Shown here in pieces: positions 12,686 through 25,272 of a DNA stretch of 64,000 bases. Position numbers and translations under genes: made by a program. Below the pieces are notes generated by a model. The model was not told the DNA's origin. It worked only from the letters and a program-made list of their open reading frames with translations, and searched no databases. This DNA comes from Primula veris (taxonomy: Eukaryota; Streptophyta; Magnoliopsida; Ericales; Primulaceae). The stretch is taken from assembly GCA_963682055.1 (NCBI GenBank), contig OY821746.1, positions 9,325,992 through 9,389,991 on the forward strand. The letters run 5' to 3'. The stretch's first letter is position 1. Each line of letters starts with the position of its first letter.

Positions 12686-15668
12686 ATGAAGAGAGAGAGC
12701 GAAATGAAGATGCCGAGGAAGGGTCCGTGGACAGTGGCGGAGGACACTATCCTAGTAGAGTACGTAAAGAGGCACGGTGAAGGGAATTGGAACTTGGTTG
12801 AAAGAAATAGTGGGCTGATGAGGTGTGGTAAGAGTTGTAGGCTTAGGTGGTTTAACCACTTAAGGCCTAACCTCAAGAGAGGCACATTTTCACCTGAAGA
12901 GGAGAAGATCGTGGTCGAGCTACATGCTCAGTTTGGTAACCGTTGGGCTCGCATGGCCATGCAGGTATCGACTTGAGCTTTTATTATATATGTTAATTTT
13001 TCCATCATTAGTTTTATTTGCAATTTTTTTACTTCACCAAGAAAAAAAACCCGATCTAACTTTACGAAAAGAAATATATGGTATTAGCCAATGGTTTTGT
13101 AAATAAAAGATTATCTTGCTTTCCGTATCTGCTTTTTTTTTTGGAAAATTAATATTAAGAATATTTTATCAAAATTATCTTTACTAGGAATCATAAGGCT
13201 ATAAAACCCATACTTTGGTAAACATTATTAAAATGTTGTTCCAGATTTTTGAAAGTGATTTTCGTCCAGGAAAAAATTAAGATCCCTTTGTCATATAATT
13301 TTGCACGATGTTTTGTAAGTCTATTAATTATTTTTAATAAAATTTCAAGTAATACATATTGCCTTTGTGATAATAAATTGTGTACCAAAGTTCTCAGATC
13401 TTAAGAGTAGAATTCCCTCTTACTTAATAAAATAGAGAAAAACTATGGACACAATTAGCTGTATTGAATTCCATGATCAACAACGTAATAAAACTAAAGC
13501 TATCTTTTTTTTAACATCTTCATATCTGTATGAAGTTTGAACTAATTTTGTAACCATTCCTCGAAGGGAATGATAATGAATTTGATACTTCATTAAGGGA
13601 CAATAAATGAAAATTTGGTAATTTGATCCAATATGTTAAGATCTCAATATAAACCAGATCTAGTATTGTAGTAAATTCCGAATCTCCTCATTTCCTTTTT
13701 CTTTCTTTTTTTGTTTTTTATCCACACCAGTTGTTTTGGAATTAATTTTCATGAGATTTGATTTGTTTTTAAGAATGCATCATATATCTGGTAATTTGAA
13801 AATATGTTTCTCTCTATTTACAATCTGTGCAGATGATCGAAACCATGGTTAATTAATTTTACCTTTCTTTTTGAGATGCTGCAATCCAAGACATCTGCAT
13901 CTTAATTTTTTCTTTGAGCATTATGGAAGGTCCTTTACAAATTACTTTTTTTTAAATCGGGAGAGATCTAACTTTGTTGAGGCAACCAACAATTCTGTTG
14001 TAACTTTTTTTTGTTTAGTACTAAGCAAAACAATTTGGGGGTAAGCCCATAGCCTTACTAATAACTAGTAATTAACCACTTTGTAATTTGACTGAGGTTG
14101 ACGTAATTTATTGCAGATTTAAAGAAAGAGCATATGCATATATATGACCACAATGAACACAAAATCTTATTATCTTGTTTCCTCACCCTGTGGTCTGTTC
14201 TCTAGAATCCCTGCATGCTAAGGGGAAAACGCGAATATTGGCGAACAGATGGTTGACGCGTGCTGATTTAGTGTTGCACAATATATAGTATAATCTAAAC
14301 ATCCCAATAGTATGCATGTACTTGCTATTTTGGAAAAAAAAAAATCTCTGTCTTACATATATCTAATTCTCACTTATTTTTCGTGTCTTTTTCGTTTCTA
14401 GCTTCCCGGGAGATCAGATAACGAGATAAAGAATTTCTGGAATACAAGAGCGAAGAGACTTGAGCGAGCTGGTTTACCTCTATACCCCGAAGGCCTTGTT
14501 GCACAAAATAACCCTACAAGACACCTTAACCAGACAAACCATTTGTCATCTTCCAGTGAAACTTATTTTTCCTATCTGAATGAAAGAATAAGGGGTTCAT
14601 TACTTTTACAATCTTATCCCAATCCCCAAAACCATGAATTAAAACTCTCTCCTCATCTTTCAATGGGGCCATTTAGTTACTCTAGACCTCCAAACCCTAC
14701 TCCTATTGTCCCAAATTCAAATTTTACCCATTACAGTTCTTATCCTAGAAATGAAAATGGTAACAACTTTAATATCGGCTCAATCTCGTCCTCCGCATCA
14801 ACGATGTATTATCCCAATTCTCAAACTTGTTCATCCTCGACATATCCATTTCAATCACAATCCACTAATTTTGGCTCTAACCCTAATCCAGTGCTCAATT
14901 CCTATGAACCCCAAAGCTTACTAGAGGAGCTCTCTTTGATCCAGTCTTTATTAGAGCCTCCAGCTGCTTGTGAGTCGGGTAGTGAAGTGAATTTGATGGA
15001 AACCTCAAATTTTTACGATCCTCAATATTGCTATACACCTCCTTACAGCAGTGGCGGGTTGCTCGAAGATATCTGTGGACTTTCTAAAACTTCGGTCCCC
15101 GATGATACGAACATGTCCGGTAAAGGCAAGGATATATGCATGTGGGAGAGTAATTGTGGTTCAAGCTCTCCTACTACAATGATGGGTGAGTCGTTATCAA
15201 ATCTATCCATTTGCGTGTTTATGAAATTACTATTAAAGTAGAAAAATACTTTTAGCACCGAATTTTCAACTCAAAATCCTTAACTGCTGATGTGGCTGTT
15301 TAGCTAAACCAATCATTTTTGTCCAACTTAATGTTAAAATATATAATCAAATTACCAATTTATCAGATTAAGGGTAGAAAGTAAATAAAAATTGCAGACT
15401 ATTGGTATTGAGAAATTTAAGAACTGAGTGCAATATTGGTTCAATTGTATCTTAAATTTATACACAAGCATCTGAACGGTCATCTAGAAAAAGCCTTTGA
15501 AAACAAGTGAACAGAATATATACATGCACAATATACATAAACAGTGTGCTTTCAGGTATGCAAATATGTGAACCCTTTGAAGAGATGCTTCCATTTGATG
15601 ATGATCTGCCTACTTTGCTTGAAAGTCTACCGATGGAGTCGGAGGTCCCTAGCAATAATTGGTATTAA
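12686..15668 (+). CDS. R2R3-MYB transcription factor, GAMYB-like (subgroup 18)
   Basis: Three exons: 12686-12964, 14402-15185 and 15556-15668, all with GT-AG introns, giving about 391 residues with no lesion. R2 (about residues 10-60) has [23 protein letters not shown] and [17 protein letters not shown]3 (about 63-112) has [24 protein letters not shown] and [16 protein letters not shown], with Phe replacing the first Trp as usual in plant R3. The intron after MAMQ falls inside R3. [17 protein letters not shown] after R3 is typical of GAMYB-like proteins (MYB33/65/101/97/120 group), nuclear activators in gibberellin, anther and pollen-tube programmes. The remainder is Ser/Asn/Pro-rich with an acidic C-terminus ([13 protein letters not shown]), a likely activation region. 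A miR159-like site is at 14925-14945. Exact orthology within the subgroup is not settled. Confidence 0.93.
14925..14945 (+). promoter_or_regulatory. Candidate miR159/miR319 target site in the MYB mRNA
   Basis: AGGAGCTCTCTTTGATCCAG plus one base aligns with the classical GAMYB target of miR159. By my alignment to the remembered miR159a sequence the differences are mostly G:U wobbles (miRNA positions 2, 8, 9, 13) plus mismatches at the two 3'-terminal positions and position 1. It lies, as in GAMYB genes, downstream of the MYB domain and encodes EELSLIQ. Pairing is weaker than canonical, so regulation is uncertain. Confidence 0.55.
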
Positions 15669-16476
15669 TCACTTTGTGGAAACAGTTCAAACAAAAAAGA
15701 TTCAGATATGATCTGAAGTATCTCAGCATTTAACGATGCAAACATGAAATAATGAACAATGTTTCTTAGGCATATGACAGATATGTGTAAGAAGCTAAGA
15801 CTATCGTTTACTTGAATGAATAATCGTTGTCGTTGTAAGTATCTTAATTAGTTTCAAGTTCCGAAAATATCATCTATATTTGAATATTTCTTCTGTTTTT
15901 TGATATTTTATTCTGATATATACGGTCCATCATCGGGGTTGTTCACGTCATAACGCCACCACCAAATTGGGGTCAACCTGCCCATTTCAACAAAAGATGT
16001 ACAAAAAAGTCTGAAGCTAGCTCTCAGTACTCTATGATTGTAAATAGAAAAATGGGGGCATAAGCCTAGTATTCAACAAAACTGTAACGTGTTTAATAGC
16101 AATTAGAAAAACATCTGATAATCCTAATTAAGAATATAACTAGAGAAATAAATAAAACATAGTCTTAACAATTAATTTAAAGTATAGCCAAAATAAATTA
16201 GTCATGAGCCAGAAAATGAAATAGAGCAAGGCCAAACTGTACCAATATACTGTGGATGGTGGTCCATCATATTCCTCAGAATTTCTCTTCAGAATCCTCG
16301 GGATGGTGAAAATAATTTCTTGACATTGAAACATTTCTTCATGGAAATAATAGATGTATTTCAGATATTTATTGCGCCAACGATAATAATAGTGAAACAG
16401 CTATCTTGGAGAAATTGATTCGAATAAGGAGGTCTAATGTAACGAGAAATTTATATCAGAAACTTAGCAATCATGT
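15669..16476. other. MYB 3' flank, no gene seen
   Basis: AT-rich; presumably carries the MYB 3' UTR in its first few hundred bases. No ORF of note. Confidence 0.4.

Positions 16477-16516
<40 letters not shown>
16477..16516. repeat. Poly(G) tract of 40 bases
   Basis: Forty consecutive G in otherwise AT-rich DNA. It could form G-quadruplexes. It may equally be a sequencing or assembly artefact; the sequence on its right side (16517-16600) is noticeably richer in G+C than that on its left. Confidence 0.95.
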
Positions 16517-16517
<1 letters not shown>

Positions 16518-17037
16518 GAAATCACAGTACGGCGGGGCTCCTGGCTAGAGCGAAAACCTCATGGCGATTCCACAAAGCCGTGTTCTCCGATTAGATTTTC
16601 ATCTTCGATTTGTTTCTTTTAGAGAAATATTGTAATAATTGCATAGATTAGCATACATCAGTTCTAGAAATATTTGGAAAATTTTACAATTTCAGTTTTT
16701 TTACAAAATTTGGTTTCTTTTTTCTTATCAATTATTATCGCTTTTCTCCATTTAAGTTGTTTCTCCTCGATTAACTATTCTTTGATCGAAGAAAATACAG
16801 TTCTATATATACATAAGTAACTCATATATCTCTTCTCTTGCGATATGAAGCTTACAAAACTGAATTCAGTATTCACACAAAAATTGGGGTACTCTTTTTC
16901 ATTTTAGGGTTTTGCACTGCTAATAGTTCCCCCTATTTCAATTGATCTAGATCTGTTTGTACGCAGTTTTTTTGTTTGTATGGAGTTTGGTTGGAGGTCA
17001 TTTGTAGTTGATACTTACTATATCGTGGTTTGTTATA
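16517..17037. other. Unassigned stretch between poly(G) and the inverted-repeat elements
   Basis: Begins with a locally GC-richer segment holding a 25-codon ORF (from 16560) that I do not recognise, then becomes AT-rich. Confidence 0.35.
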
Positions 17038-18456
17038 GAGTAAATTACGTTTTAGTGTATATTTTAAAAAGAAAAAAAATACGTTTACTGTACTGTACTA
17101 TCAGTGATTATCGATTTAGATACTAAACTATCAATTTTAACAATTAAGGTATCGAACTACGAAATTTCGTTCAATTAAGGGACTAATGGCATAAATCGAC
17201 GAGATTTCAATCAGTATATCTCATATTTAGGGATCTATTTTTGACGTATGTTGATAGAATTGCACTCATCATGTGGCAGACAATAGAATATTAGTGCAAT
17301 TTCATCATTTTGTTTAATGGTAGGTTCTCAATTGTCACAAATTTTGTACTCTGGTACGTCAATTGTTAAAATTGGTAGTACAGTACATAAATTGTTAAGC
17401 ACTACTTAGTATAGTAGACTAAACATATTTTTTTTCTTTTTAAAAGTAATTCATAAAAAGTCAGACTCTCAAAAACTAATTTTTCTTTGTTGCATATTTC
17501 TCTCATTCACTTGAAAATTTTGAAGTGTATGAATTTTGTTTGATACATTCACTTGAAAAAAGTGAAGTGAATGCCTTTTTATTTATTATTTTGAAGTGAA
17601 TAAACTTTTGTTTGCTCAATAATATTAAAGTGAATGATATTTTGTTTGATTTTTTGAATTGAATGACCCCTTGTTTGTTACATTCACTACAAAAATACCG
17701 AACTAAATGAGTTATTTTTTGTCAATTTTATTTTACAAACTTGAAATGAATGAGCTTTTGTTTGGTACATCCAATTCAAAATATTGAAGTGAATTGACTT
17801 ATTGTTTGTTATTTTGAAATGAATGAACATTTTTTTATCCATTCACTTCATATTTTTGAAATGAATGAGATTTTTTTAATGTTTTTTTTAATTGAATGAG
17901 ATTTTGTTTGGTGCATTCACTCTAAAATCTTGAAGTGAATAAACATTTTTTTTAATCCATTCACTTTAAATATTTGAAGTGAATGGACTTTTTTTTATGT
18001 TTTTTTTAAGTGAATGAAATTTTGTTTCTTCCATTCACTCTAAAATCTTGAAGTGAATGAACGTTTTTTTTATTCATTCATTTCAAAATTTTGAAGTGAA
18101 TTTGAAATGAATGAAATTTTTTTTATATATATTTTTTGCAGTGAATAAGATTTTGTTTGGTCTATTTACTCTAAAATATTGAAGTGAGTGAACGTTTTTT
18201 TTTAAAAAAATTCATTTTAAAAGTGTTTTTTTTATTTTTTTTACATTTTTTACATTTTAAATAATTTTTAAATTTTTTATGCATTTTTTATTTTATTTTA
18301 ATTTAATTTATATATATTTTATTTTGGTTATCTTATATTTTTTTGTATATTTACGAAGTGAATGAGAGAAAAGTTACACAAAAGGAAATTAATTTTTTAG
18401 ACTAGCACTAAAATAGAATTAATTTTTATTTTTTTGTACTAAAAGGTAATTTCCCC
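17038..18456. mobile_element. Composite terminal-inverted-repeat element, Mutator-like in appearance
   Basis: The left end GAGTAAATTACGTTTTAGT and the reverse complement of the right end GGGGAAATTACCTTTTAGTA resemble each other and plant MULE termini. Inside, 17062-17170 and 17330-17446 form a second, longer inverted pair (TTTTAAAAAGAAAAAAAATA plus more than 80 bp of similar sequence). No transposase ORF is present, so this is a non-autonomous unit or one nested in another. A convincing target-site duplication was not found. Confidence 0.55.
17505..18365. repeat. Degenerate palindromic repeat array (TTCACTTC...GAAGTGAA)
   Basis: At least ten imperfect units of roughly 60-65 bp, each a small palindrome with CATTCACTTCAAAA and TTTTGAAGTGAATGA arms joined by runs of T and TTTGTTTG. 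Each unit could fold on itself. The array lies within the inverted-repeat element and ends in very AT-rich DNA. Confidence 0.7.
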
Positions 18457-20657
18457 ATACATTTATGGCTTAGGTTGGTATGCGAGCAATAATTTCAAAT
18501 ATTTTGTACTCTAATGGGAGGCGAAGACCTTAAGGTAAAAGTATTGTTGTTGAAGGGATTTGTTTGGTTTTTCATTGAGATGAAGAGCAATATTATATTT
18601 GGAGTTTAGGGCGAATGGCTTCTATGATATGTGGGGATTCCTTGTAGTAAAAATTGAAATTATGTTTGTACGAATAATGATGACACTGCTTCCTAACAAG
18701 CACTTCTAAGTATCGTTGAGGAGTTTTAGCTATGATTATGAAAATGAAACTTTTGTTAGGAAAAACTGCCAGTGCTGATAATGCAAATTAGATAATACTC
18801 CATCCGTTACCTAATTTATTGAGTCTGTATTTCTTTTTTGGGTGTCTCAATTTATTGATAATTTTCTTTAAATATAAACCAATTTTTTTGTTACATTACG
18901 TTTTTACCATTTTTCCAACATAACATAAGAGAGACAGAAAACAATAAATAAGGACAAAAAATCAATTTAAATAAAAAACAACATAATAATTATGTTCACT
19001 TTATTTTTACTATTTGGCATAATGCCCTAATAAAATGGGATTTTTTTTTGGCATCTGTAAAATTGAATACACTAGAGAGGGATGTTATCTGATGAGCTAA
19101 GCCTTGAGCCTAATTAGGCTTTAGCATATAGAGTACATTTTTGCATGCTTTTTTTGTGTGTGTGTGTCAGTGTGGGTGTGTGTTATTGGTAGACTAACTT
19201 GGGAAAGGTGCATGAGACACTAGTTTTTGAGGTTTAACTTTAAAATAATTGACAATTTTTTGAAGTGAGGTTTACTTAATTATTGGAGTAGTTCACAAAT
19301 GCGTAGGTTTTACAAAAGTGACTGAAGAGGTTACAGTTGGTTGGCCTGAGTTGGTTGTCAGTTACTCCATAAATTATTATAGACTTATTATAGTGTAGTA
19401 TCTGTTTTGTGTACGAGAGCCGCATGTACTCACTCACTGACTTTTGTTTTTATTTCCTCTTCTACTTGTTCATTTTGCTTAATGAACGGTGGGTATTAAT
19501 TATAACGAACTCTTTCTGAAAAAATAAATAATAAATAAGGAGAAAATCATCATAAAGTGAAACTTTTCGAAAATTATTTACAATTTAGTGGTGAAGAAAA
19601 AAAATAATGATTCCCAATAAGTACCACTTTGGGCTAATTGTGCAACTTTTGTATTTTTAAATGATTTTTCATGATTTTTTGGACCTTTTGTCCAATTAAT
19701 ATCCTTTTTTTAGATTCCTGGATCCTTTTGTTATTCTTTTAGATGATATATTTATCTATTTTTGGTTTTTTTGGTTTTTCTACTTTTTATAAATTTCTTG
19801 TATTTCTACAAGTGGAATGAGTACATATATCTAGCGAATTTCAACGAGACCAAAATAGGACTTACTCGTATTTAGTTTTTACACTAGCGCTAATGGTAAT
19901 TAGTTTCATTCTAGAATACTATTAAATGAATTGTCCTTATTATTTCCTGATTAGCAATAAATTTTTAATATTTACTATTTATTAATTCCTCCTTTAAATT
20001 TAGCAAAAAATATCAACAGTTCCATTATAAACATGAACATTTCAGTTTCACCTTCCTTTTATAAATTTAAATGATCTGGTGGATAAATAATTAAATACTG
20101 GAAAGATTATACTTTGAAATCTAGTGTCTTTTTACGACGTCCATAAAATGTAACATTCTCTTTGCGGTTCACTCGAAAATACCATTTCGCGAGAATAGTT
20201 GATGCGGTTCTCGGATGCTAAACTTTAATGTTCAATTTCTTGAGCACATAAACTTTAACTAGATTATCGTATGCATAATGATCATGTTATATATCTACAT
20301 GTAGTTATTGTGGGGGTTTCTCCGCCAATTACATAAAAAAATATCATGTAGCAATTATCAGACTTTTTTTTCTGAGGCGGTTGATTAAGTTTCTCTTATG
20401 CTTTCATGGAGTATATAATCAGCTTAATCAATTACTCTTTGCAGGAGAAATTCTAAATTCATGAGTAATCTAATTCTAAAGATTCAAATGACTACTACGT
20501 ACGTACTTTAATACCATTCACGGAAAATGATGATATTTATATATATATTTTTGATTTATACGATAAACTTAACGCGAAAGTAATTTTGATAAGAAATATA
20601 CTGATTTTCAGTTTAACTTCCAGCCAAATGAGAAATGTAAATAATTGGATGTGCAAC
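18457..20657. other. AT-rich intergenic region with a possible MITE end
   Basis: No gene seen. At 18794 the sequence ATACTCCATCCGTTACC followed by TAATTTATTGAGTC looks like one terminus of a Stowaway-type (Tc1/mariner) MITE, but the opposite terminus was not found. A short GT-rich microsatellite lies at about 19,156-19,182. Confidence 0.35.
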
Positions 20658-20711
20658 AAACATCTTCTAATAGTTTGCAAAAAAAAAAAAAAAAAAAAAA
20701 ACATCTTCTAA
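20658..20711 (+). repeat. Minimal retroposition scar: 8 nt plus A23 between direct repeats
   Basis: AAACATCTTCTAA occurs at 20658-20670 and again at 20699-20711. Between them are only TAGTTTGC and 23 A (20679-20701, overlapping the second repeat). This is what an extremely 5'-truncated LINE or SINE insertion leaves. Confidence 0.7.
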
Positions 20712-20836
20712 AATAAGTTACAAACTTCTAGTACTTCATTAGGACCTTTCTATAAAATATTTAGTACTGAACTACTAGGTTACCACATTTGTTACTAACG
20801 GGTAAATTTTGGATTGGTTACCTATCTATAACTTAA

Positions 20837-22200
20837 TTAAGGATTGAACCATAAAAATGAAACTAATTAAGAATTGGTCTATTTGGTGACATCATTAAAA
20901 AAAATTGTTGACATCATAAAAAACAATTAAAAAATAAAAACTGAAACTTTCTCTCTCTCTCTCCGAAAAAACGTCTTTGAACTGTATTATCTCTTTAAAC
21001 CGCCAACAAATCCTGCCATCAGACTGTATTCTCTCTCTTCGTTGATTTCAGAAAACAACATGGTGAAAGTAATATTATTCAGAAAATATTATTCATACTG
21101 TTTATATTATTCAGCAAAGACTCTTCGTTGATTTCAGAAAAATATTATTTAGACTGTTTATATTACTGTTTTTTCTTGTATTCAGACTGTTTTAAATTTA
21201 AAACAGTCTGAGCTATTGTATTCAAGAGTTCATATTTCTTGTATTCAGACTGTTTTACAAATCAGTTATTTAGAGTTCTTTTTACAGATCAATTGCTTTT
21301 GTTTTATTATTATTCTTATTTAGACTGTTTCAGACTGTTTTTTCTTGTATTCAGACTGTTTTAAATTTAAAACAGTCTGAATACAAGAAAAAACAGTATG
21401 AACTCTTAAAATTTAATAATAAACGCAATAGATATCTAAAAAGCTAACAAAAGCATGCATTGTGTTACAGAAACATTCCGAGTTATTATATAACAAGAAT
21501 ACAATAACTTAGACTGTTTTTCTGTAACTCTTGAATATAATAGCTCGGACTGTTTTTTTAAACAGTATGAATACAAGAAAAAACAGTATAAACTATTGAA
21601 TTTTAATGATAAACGCAATTGATCTCTAAAAACCTAACAAAAACATGCATTGTGTTACAGAAAACAGTCTGACTTATTATGTAACAAGAATACAATAGCT
21701 CAGACTGTTTTCTGAAACTCTTGAATACAATAGCTCAAACTGTTTTTTAAAACAGTCTGAATACAAGAAAAAACAGTATGAACTATTGAATTTTAATAAT
21801 ACAAAATTATACATTGTGTTACAGAACAGTCTGATTTATTATAATAAATCTCTAAAATCTAAACTGGGCTAGCAATTTGAGCTAAACTCAGCAATAAAAA
21901 CGGAGCTAGCAATAAAAAACAGTCTGAATGTTCTAGAGAGATAGAGAAACTGTCCGTCGGAGATAGATAGAACAATTTGAAAAAATTCGTTCAGTGAGAG
22001 AGATGATTTAGAGAGAGATATACAGCTGATAGTTTAGAGAGAGAGAGAGATACAACTGATAGTTTAAAAAAACAGAATATATATATTATATAGAGTGAAC
22101 CAATCATTAATTAGTTTAAGAAATAATGGACAAATTCTTAAATAAATTTTATAGCCGGATCAATTCTTAAATACTTTTGTTTTCATGGTTTAATCCTTAG
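20837..22200. mobile_element. Foldback-like inverted-repeat element (MITE)
   Basis: The left end TTAAGGATTGAACCATAAAA and the reverse complement of the right end CTAAGGATTAAACCATGAAA match, and the next bases (TTAAGAATTGG) match too. The interior has many copies, in both orientations, of AACAGTCTGAATACAAG, CAGTATGAACT and ACATGCATTGTGTTACAG, giving tandem units of roughly 190-220 bp in its right half. There is no coding sequence. A target-site duplication is not obvious. Confidence 0.72.
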
Positions 22201-25200
22201 AATTTATATCACGGATGACAAATTAAGTTTATTCGATGTAATACTTTCCTTCTATCATTACTTCTGAATCAATATCACGATGTTAAAAAAAATAGTAAAC
22301 TCCTGTTAGAAGCTTAGGTTTACAGAGAAATTACGTTCACACAAAACGGACAGAGAGGCAATTTATGATGACAACTTGTTGTCCCAAAACATGAGTATTT
22401 TATCAGTGGCGCAGCCAAAGCTAAGACACTCCAAAAAGATGTTGCAAGTCGCGCTAAATTTAGTATCAAAACATTAAAAAAAATTGCTGATACATTATAT
22501 TTTATAGCAACACTTGTTTTCTATCCTCGCATTATATTTTATTGAGATGAGTTTCATATGTGGGAGAATGAAAAGAAGTGTAGTGGATTTTGTCATATGA
22601 CATGCACTTGATAACTCTAGTTTGCATTGTTTTATGTATAATCACAGTAAGGGTAGACTGTAATTAGGGTGCACTATTTTAAAAAAAGAAATATTCAACT
22701 TTTAGCTCTGATGTAGATAGGGGCAATCACAAGTCGATCAAATCAAACCGATTTGAGCCGGCCAAAAACCAAGCCAAATCGTATTTTAATTGTTCGTTAT
22801 AAAATTTTAAAAACCTCCAACTCACTTGTTTTGTGTAGTGGCTGTTGGCTGAGAAGATGAGATGGGATGAGGAGAATGGGGAAAAAAGGTAGCTCGAGGC
22901 ACCGGAAATCCTCTCCTCCACCCGAATGCAGGTGTGTTGAACTTGCCACGTTGTTACATCTTGGTCCATTTCATTCTTAATGAAACAAATTAATGTTTTA
23001 TTTTATAATTATTGAAAATTAAACCAATTAAGTCGAGCCTAACAAAATCAGTTATTAGGGGTTTGCTTTTGTTTTGGTTTCAAGTTTTAATTTACCCGAA
23101 CTGTTGAATTTTAATTGGTTTTGTTTGCGTTTTTTTCTTAAAATCCTAACCGAACCTATTTCTATTCACCCTAGGTGTGTGTGCAGATGATCAACATTTT
23201 TGGCAAAATTAATATGTACTATACAATTTTGGTGTTTTTTTTAGTCTATTGAGTTCATTGAAGTTGGCAACGGTACTATTTTCGTGCCATATGAATTAAA
23301 TGACCAAGCGATCAATTATTTAAATCCAACTTCAATGGGATGTTAACTGTATTTAGTTAATAATTTCAACCAAACTCATCTGCCAGAAGTATACGGATTG
23401 TTCTTGCTGGAATCAATTCCTCATCTTGATTACATTATTCAAAATCTTGAAAAAGTGTCACTATCAGTAAATATCTTCTATTGATTTTTCTGTTCATTTT
23501 TTCGTGAAAACTGAATGAACCAGGGAAAGATGTGAATGCAAAAACCCTACCAAAATGACATATTTAAAGAAACTAAATTATTTGAATTTTTGTATGGCAC
23601 TGTTGGCTGACAAAATTATTAGGGTATAAATAGTAGACAATAAGAAACTGGAGATTTACAAAGATAATAAAAAAGTAGACGAAATATTTGAGATGAGAAC
23701 CTCATTGCATGCTAAGTTTGTTCAATTACTTGAACCAAATAGTAAAAGACCTTGTGGAAAAGGCACACACAGGCTTACAAAAATAAAAATAGAAAATAGA
23801 AAATGACTTGTGAACCAGGTGTTACTTTAGTATCATTCCCTAATAATCCGCGCCCGACACTAATGTCGTACGGTTACTACACCTATTTCCTATTTCGATC
23901 CCAACGTCAATTCCTATGCCAAATCCAACTTAGTTAATTGAATTAATTTCAGTACCCTGCATGTCCTCATAGCTAGAATTATATCATGGAGTATGTTGGC
24001 GGATGAAAAGCAATGCAGTTTAATTAAGTGGTTGTAGTAATGCAGTGAGATAATCGCACTAAATATAGTTTGGTCCCTACCTTATTTTAACAGTAGTTAT
24101 TGACCAATATTCCTTCTTCCTCATCTTAGGTAAATCACACCAATACTTACATATCCACATTTATTATATGATCAATTTTACAGAGAATACACATCCAACT
24201 GATCAGTTGCTGTTTTCAATTAGTCTTTTTCTTATTTGTTAGTTTTTTCAGTGATTTTGCAAGAGATTTGCTAAAAGCAAAATCTTAGCTAAAGCGTGTT
24301 TGCAAGAGATATGCTAACATCGTAAAAAACTTAAGCTTTTAATTAGCGGTCTACCAATTGCTCTTTTCATTTAGTTTTTTCCTAAATAGACATATTATAA
24401 TCTTCCCAATAGCATTGTAATTCCAACTAGAGTCATAGCTGCTGATTTATGAATCTCGCAATCAAATGAGGGTTAAAACTAAGGAGTATAGAAATGGCTA
24501 CTTTAGAATTGTCTCTAGTCATGAGTACTAGAGTTTTAGACTGATCAGGTTTTGAGAAAATTATTGCGGACATAATTCTGCGGCTATCTTTAACTAACTC
24601 TATTATACCTCACTTGGAGTTGGCAGGTGTAACTCTGAATTGAAAATGAAGTGACTACTTCAAAAAGATGTAAATATAATGCATTCAATAATAATTTTAA
24701 CTAACTCGTCTGGGAAATACAAAAATCACAAACTTTAAAGGGATGTTAATCAAATATTCTTATTGAAATATTTCTACGATGTGCAGGATAGCATAAAGAT
24801 TACATTATTCAAACTCTTGAACATTTTAAATTAGGTTTTTACACACGGAAATGCTCTTTATGCATGGTAGTTAATTTTTTCTAGAAATTTCAATCCATGC
24901 AGCGCCAACAGATGTGAATGGGATAATACTCTTAATGCCATTACTCATGTAGAGAAACAGATGTGTACTGTTCTTGATCATTGCATACGAAGAGTACTTC
25001 ATTTGTTTCCTCTTAGGCATGGCCGAATGACTAATTATTAAGTCGGAAAAAGAATGACTAATTATTAGGTCGGAAAAAGAATGACAAATTATCACAATTG
25101 AGAAACTAAGATAGGATTACGGAAAAAAAACTTAATTCGTTACTACAAATCTTAATTCGTTGCAAATCGAACAAGATTACAACACAACACTACAAAAGAG

Positions 25201-25272
25201 CCAACACAGTTGTTTTGGAGGTAAACATAAAACAATAGTTGATAAGTTAAAAGCAAAACTTTCGGGACTACT
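22201..25272. other. Intergenic region, no gene supported
   Basis: AT-rich; the longest ORFs (about 75-80 codons near 22,730-22,970 and 24,870-25,095) show no recognisable motif or expected codon pattern. No element termini were identified. The last 100-200 bases are probably the 3' UTR of the glycine-rich protein gene. Confidence 0.4.

Noticed and set aside
17505..18365. CRISPR-like spaced repeats
   Set aside because: Units are degenerate, palindromic and AT-rich with no constant repeat/spacer pattern; a plant nuclear context rules this out.
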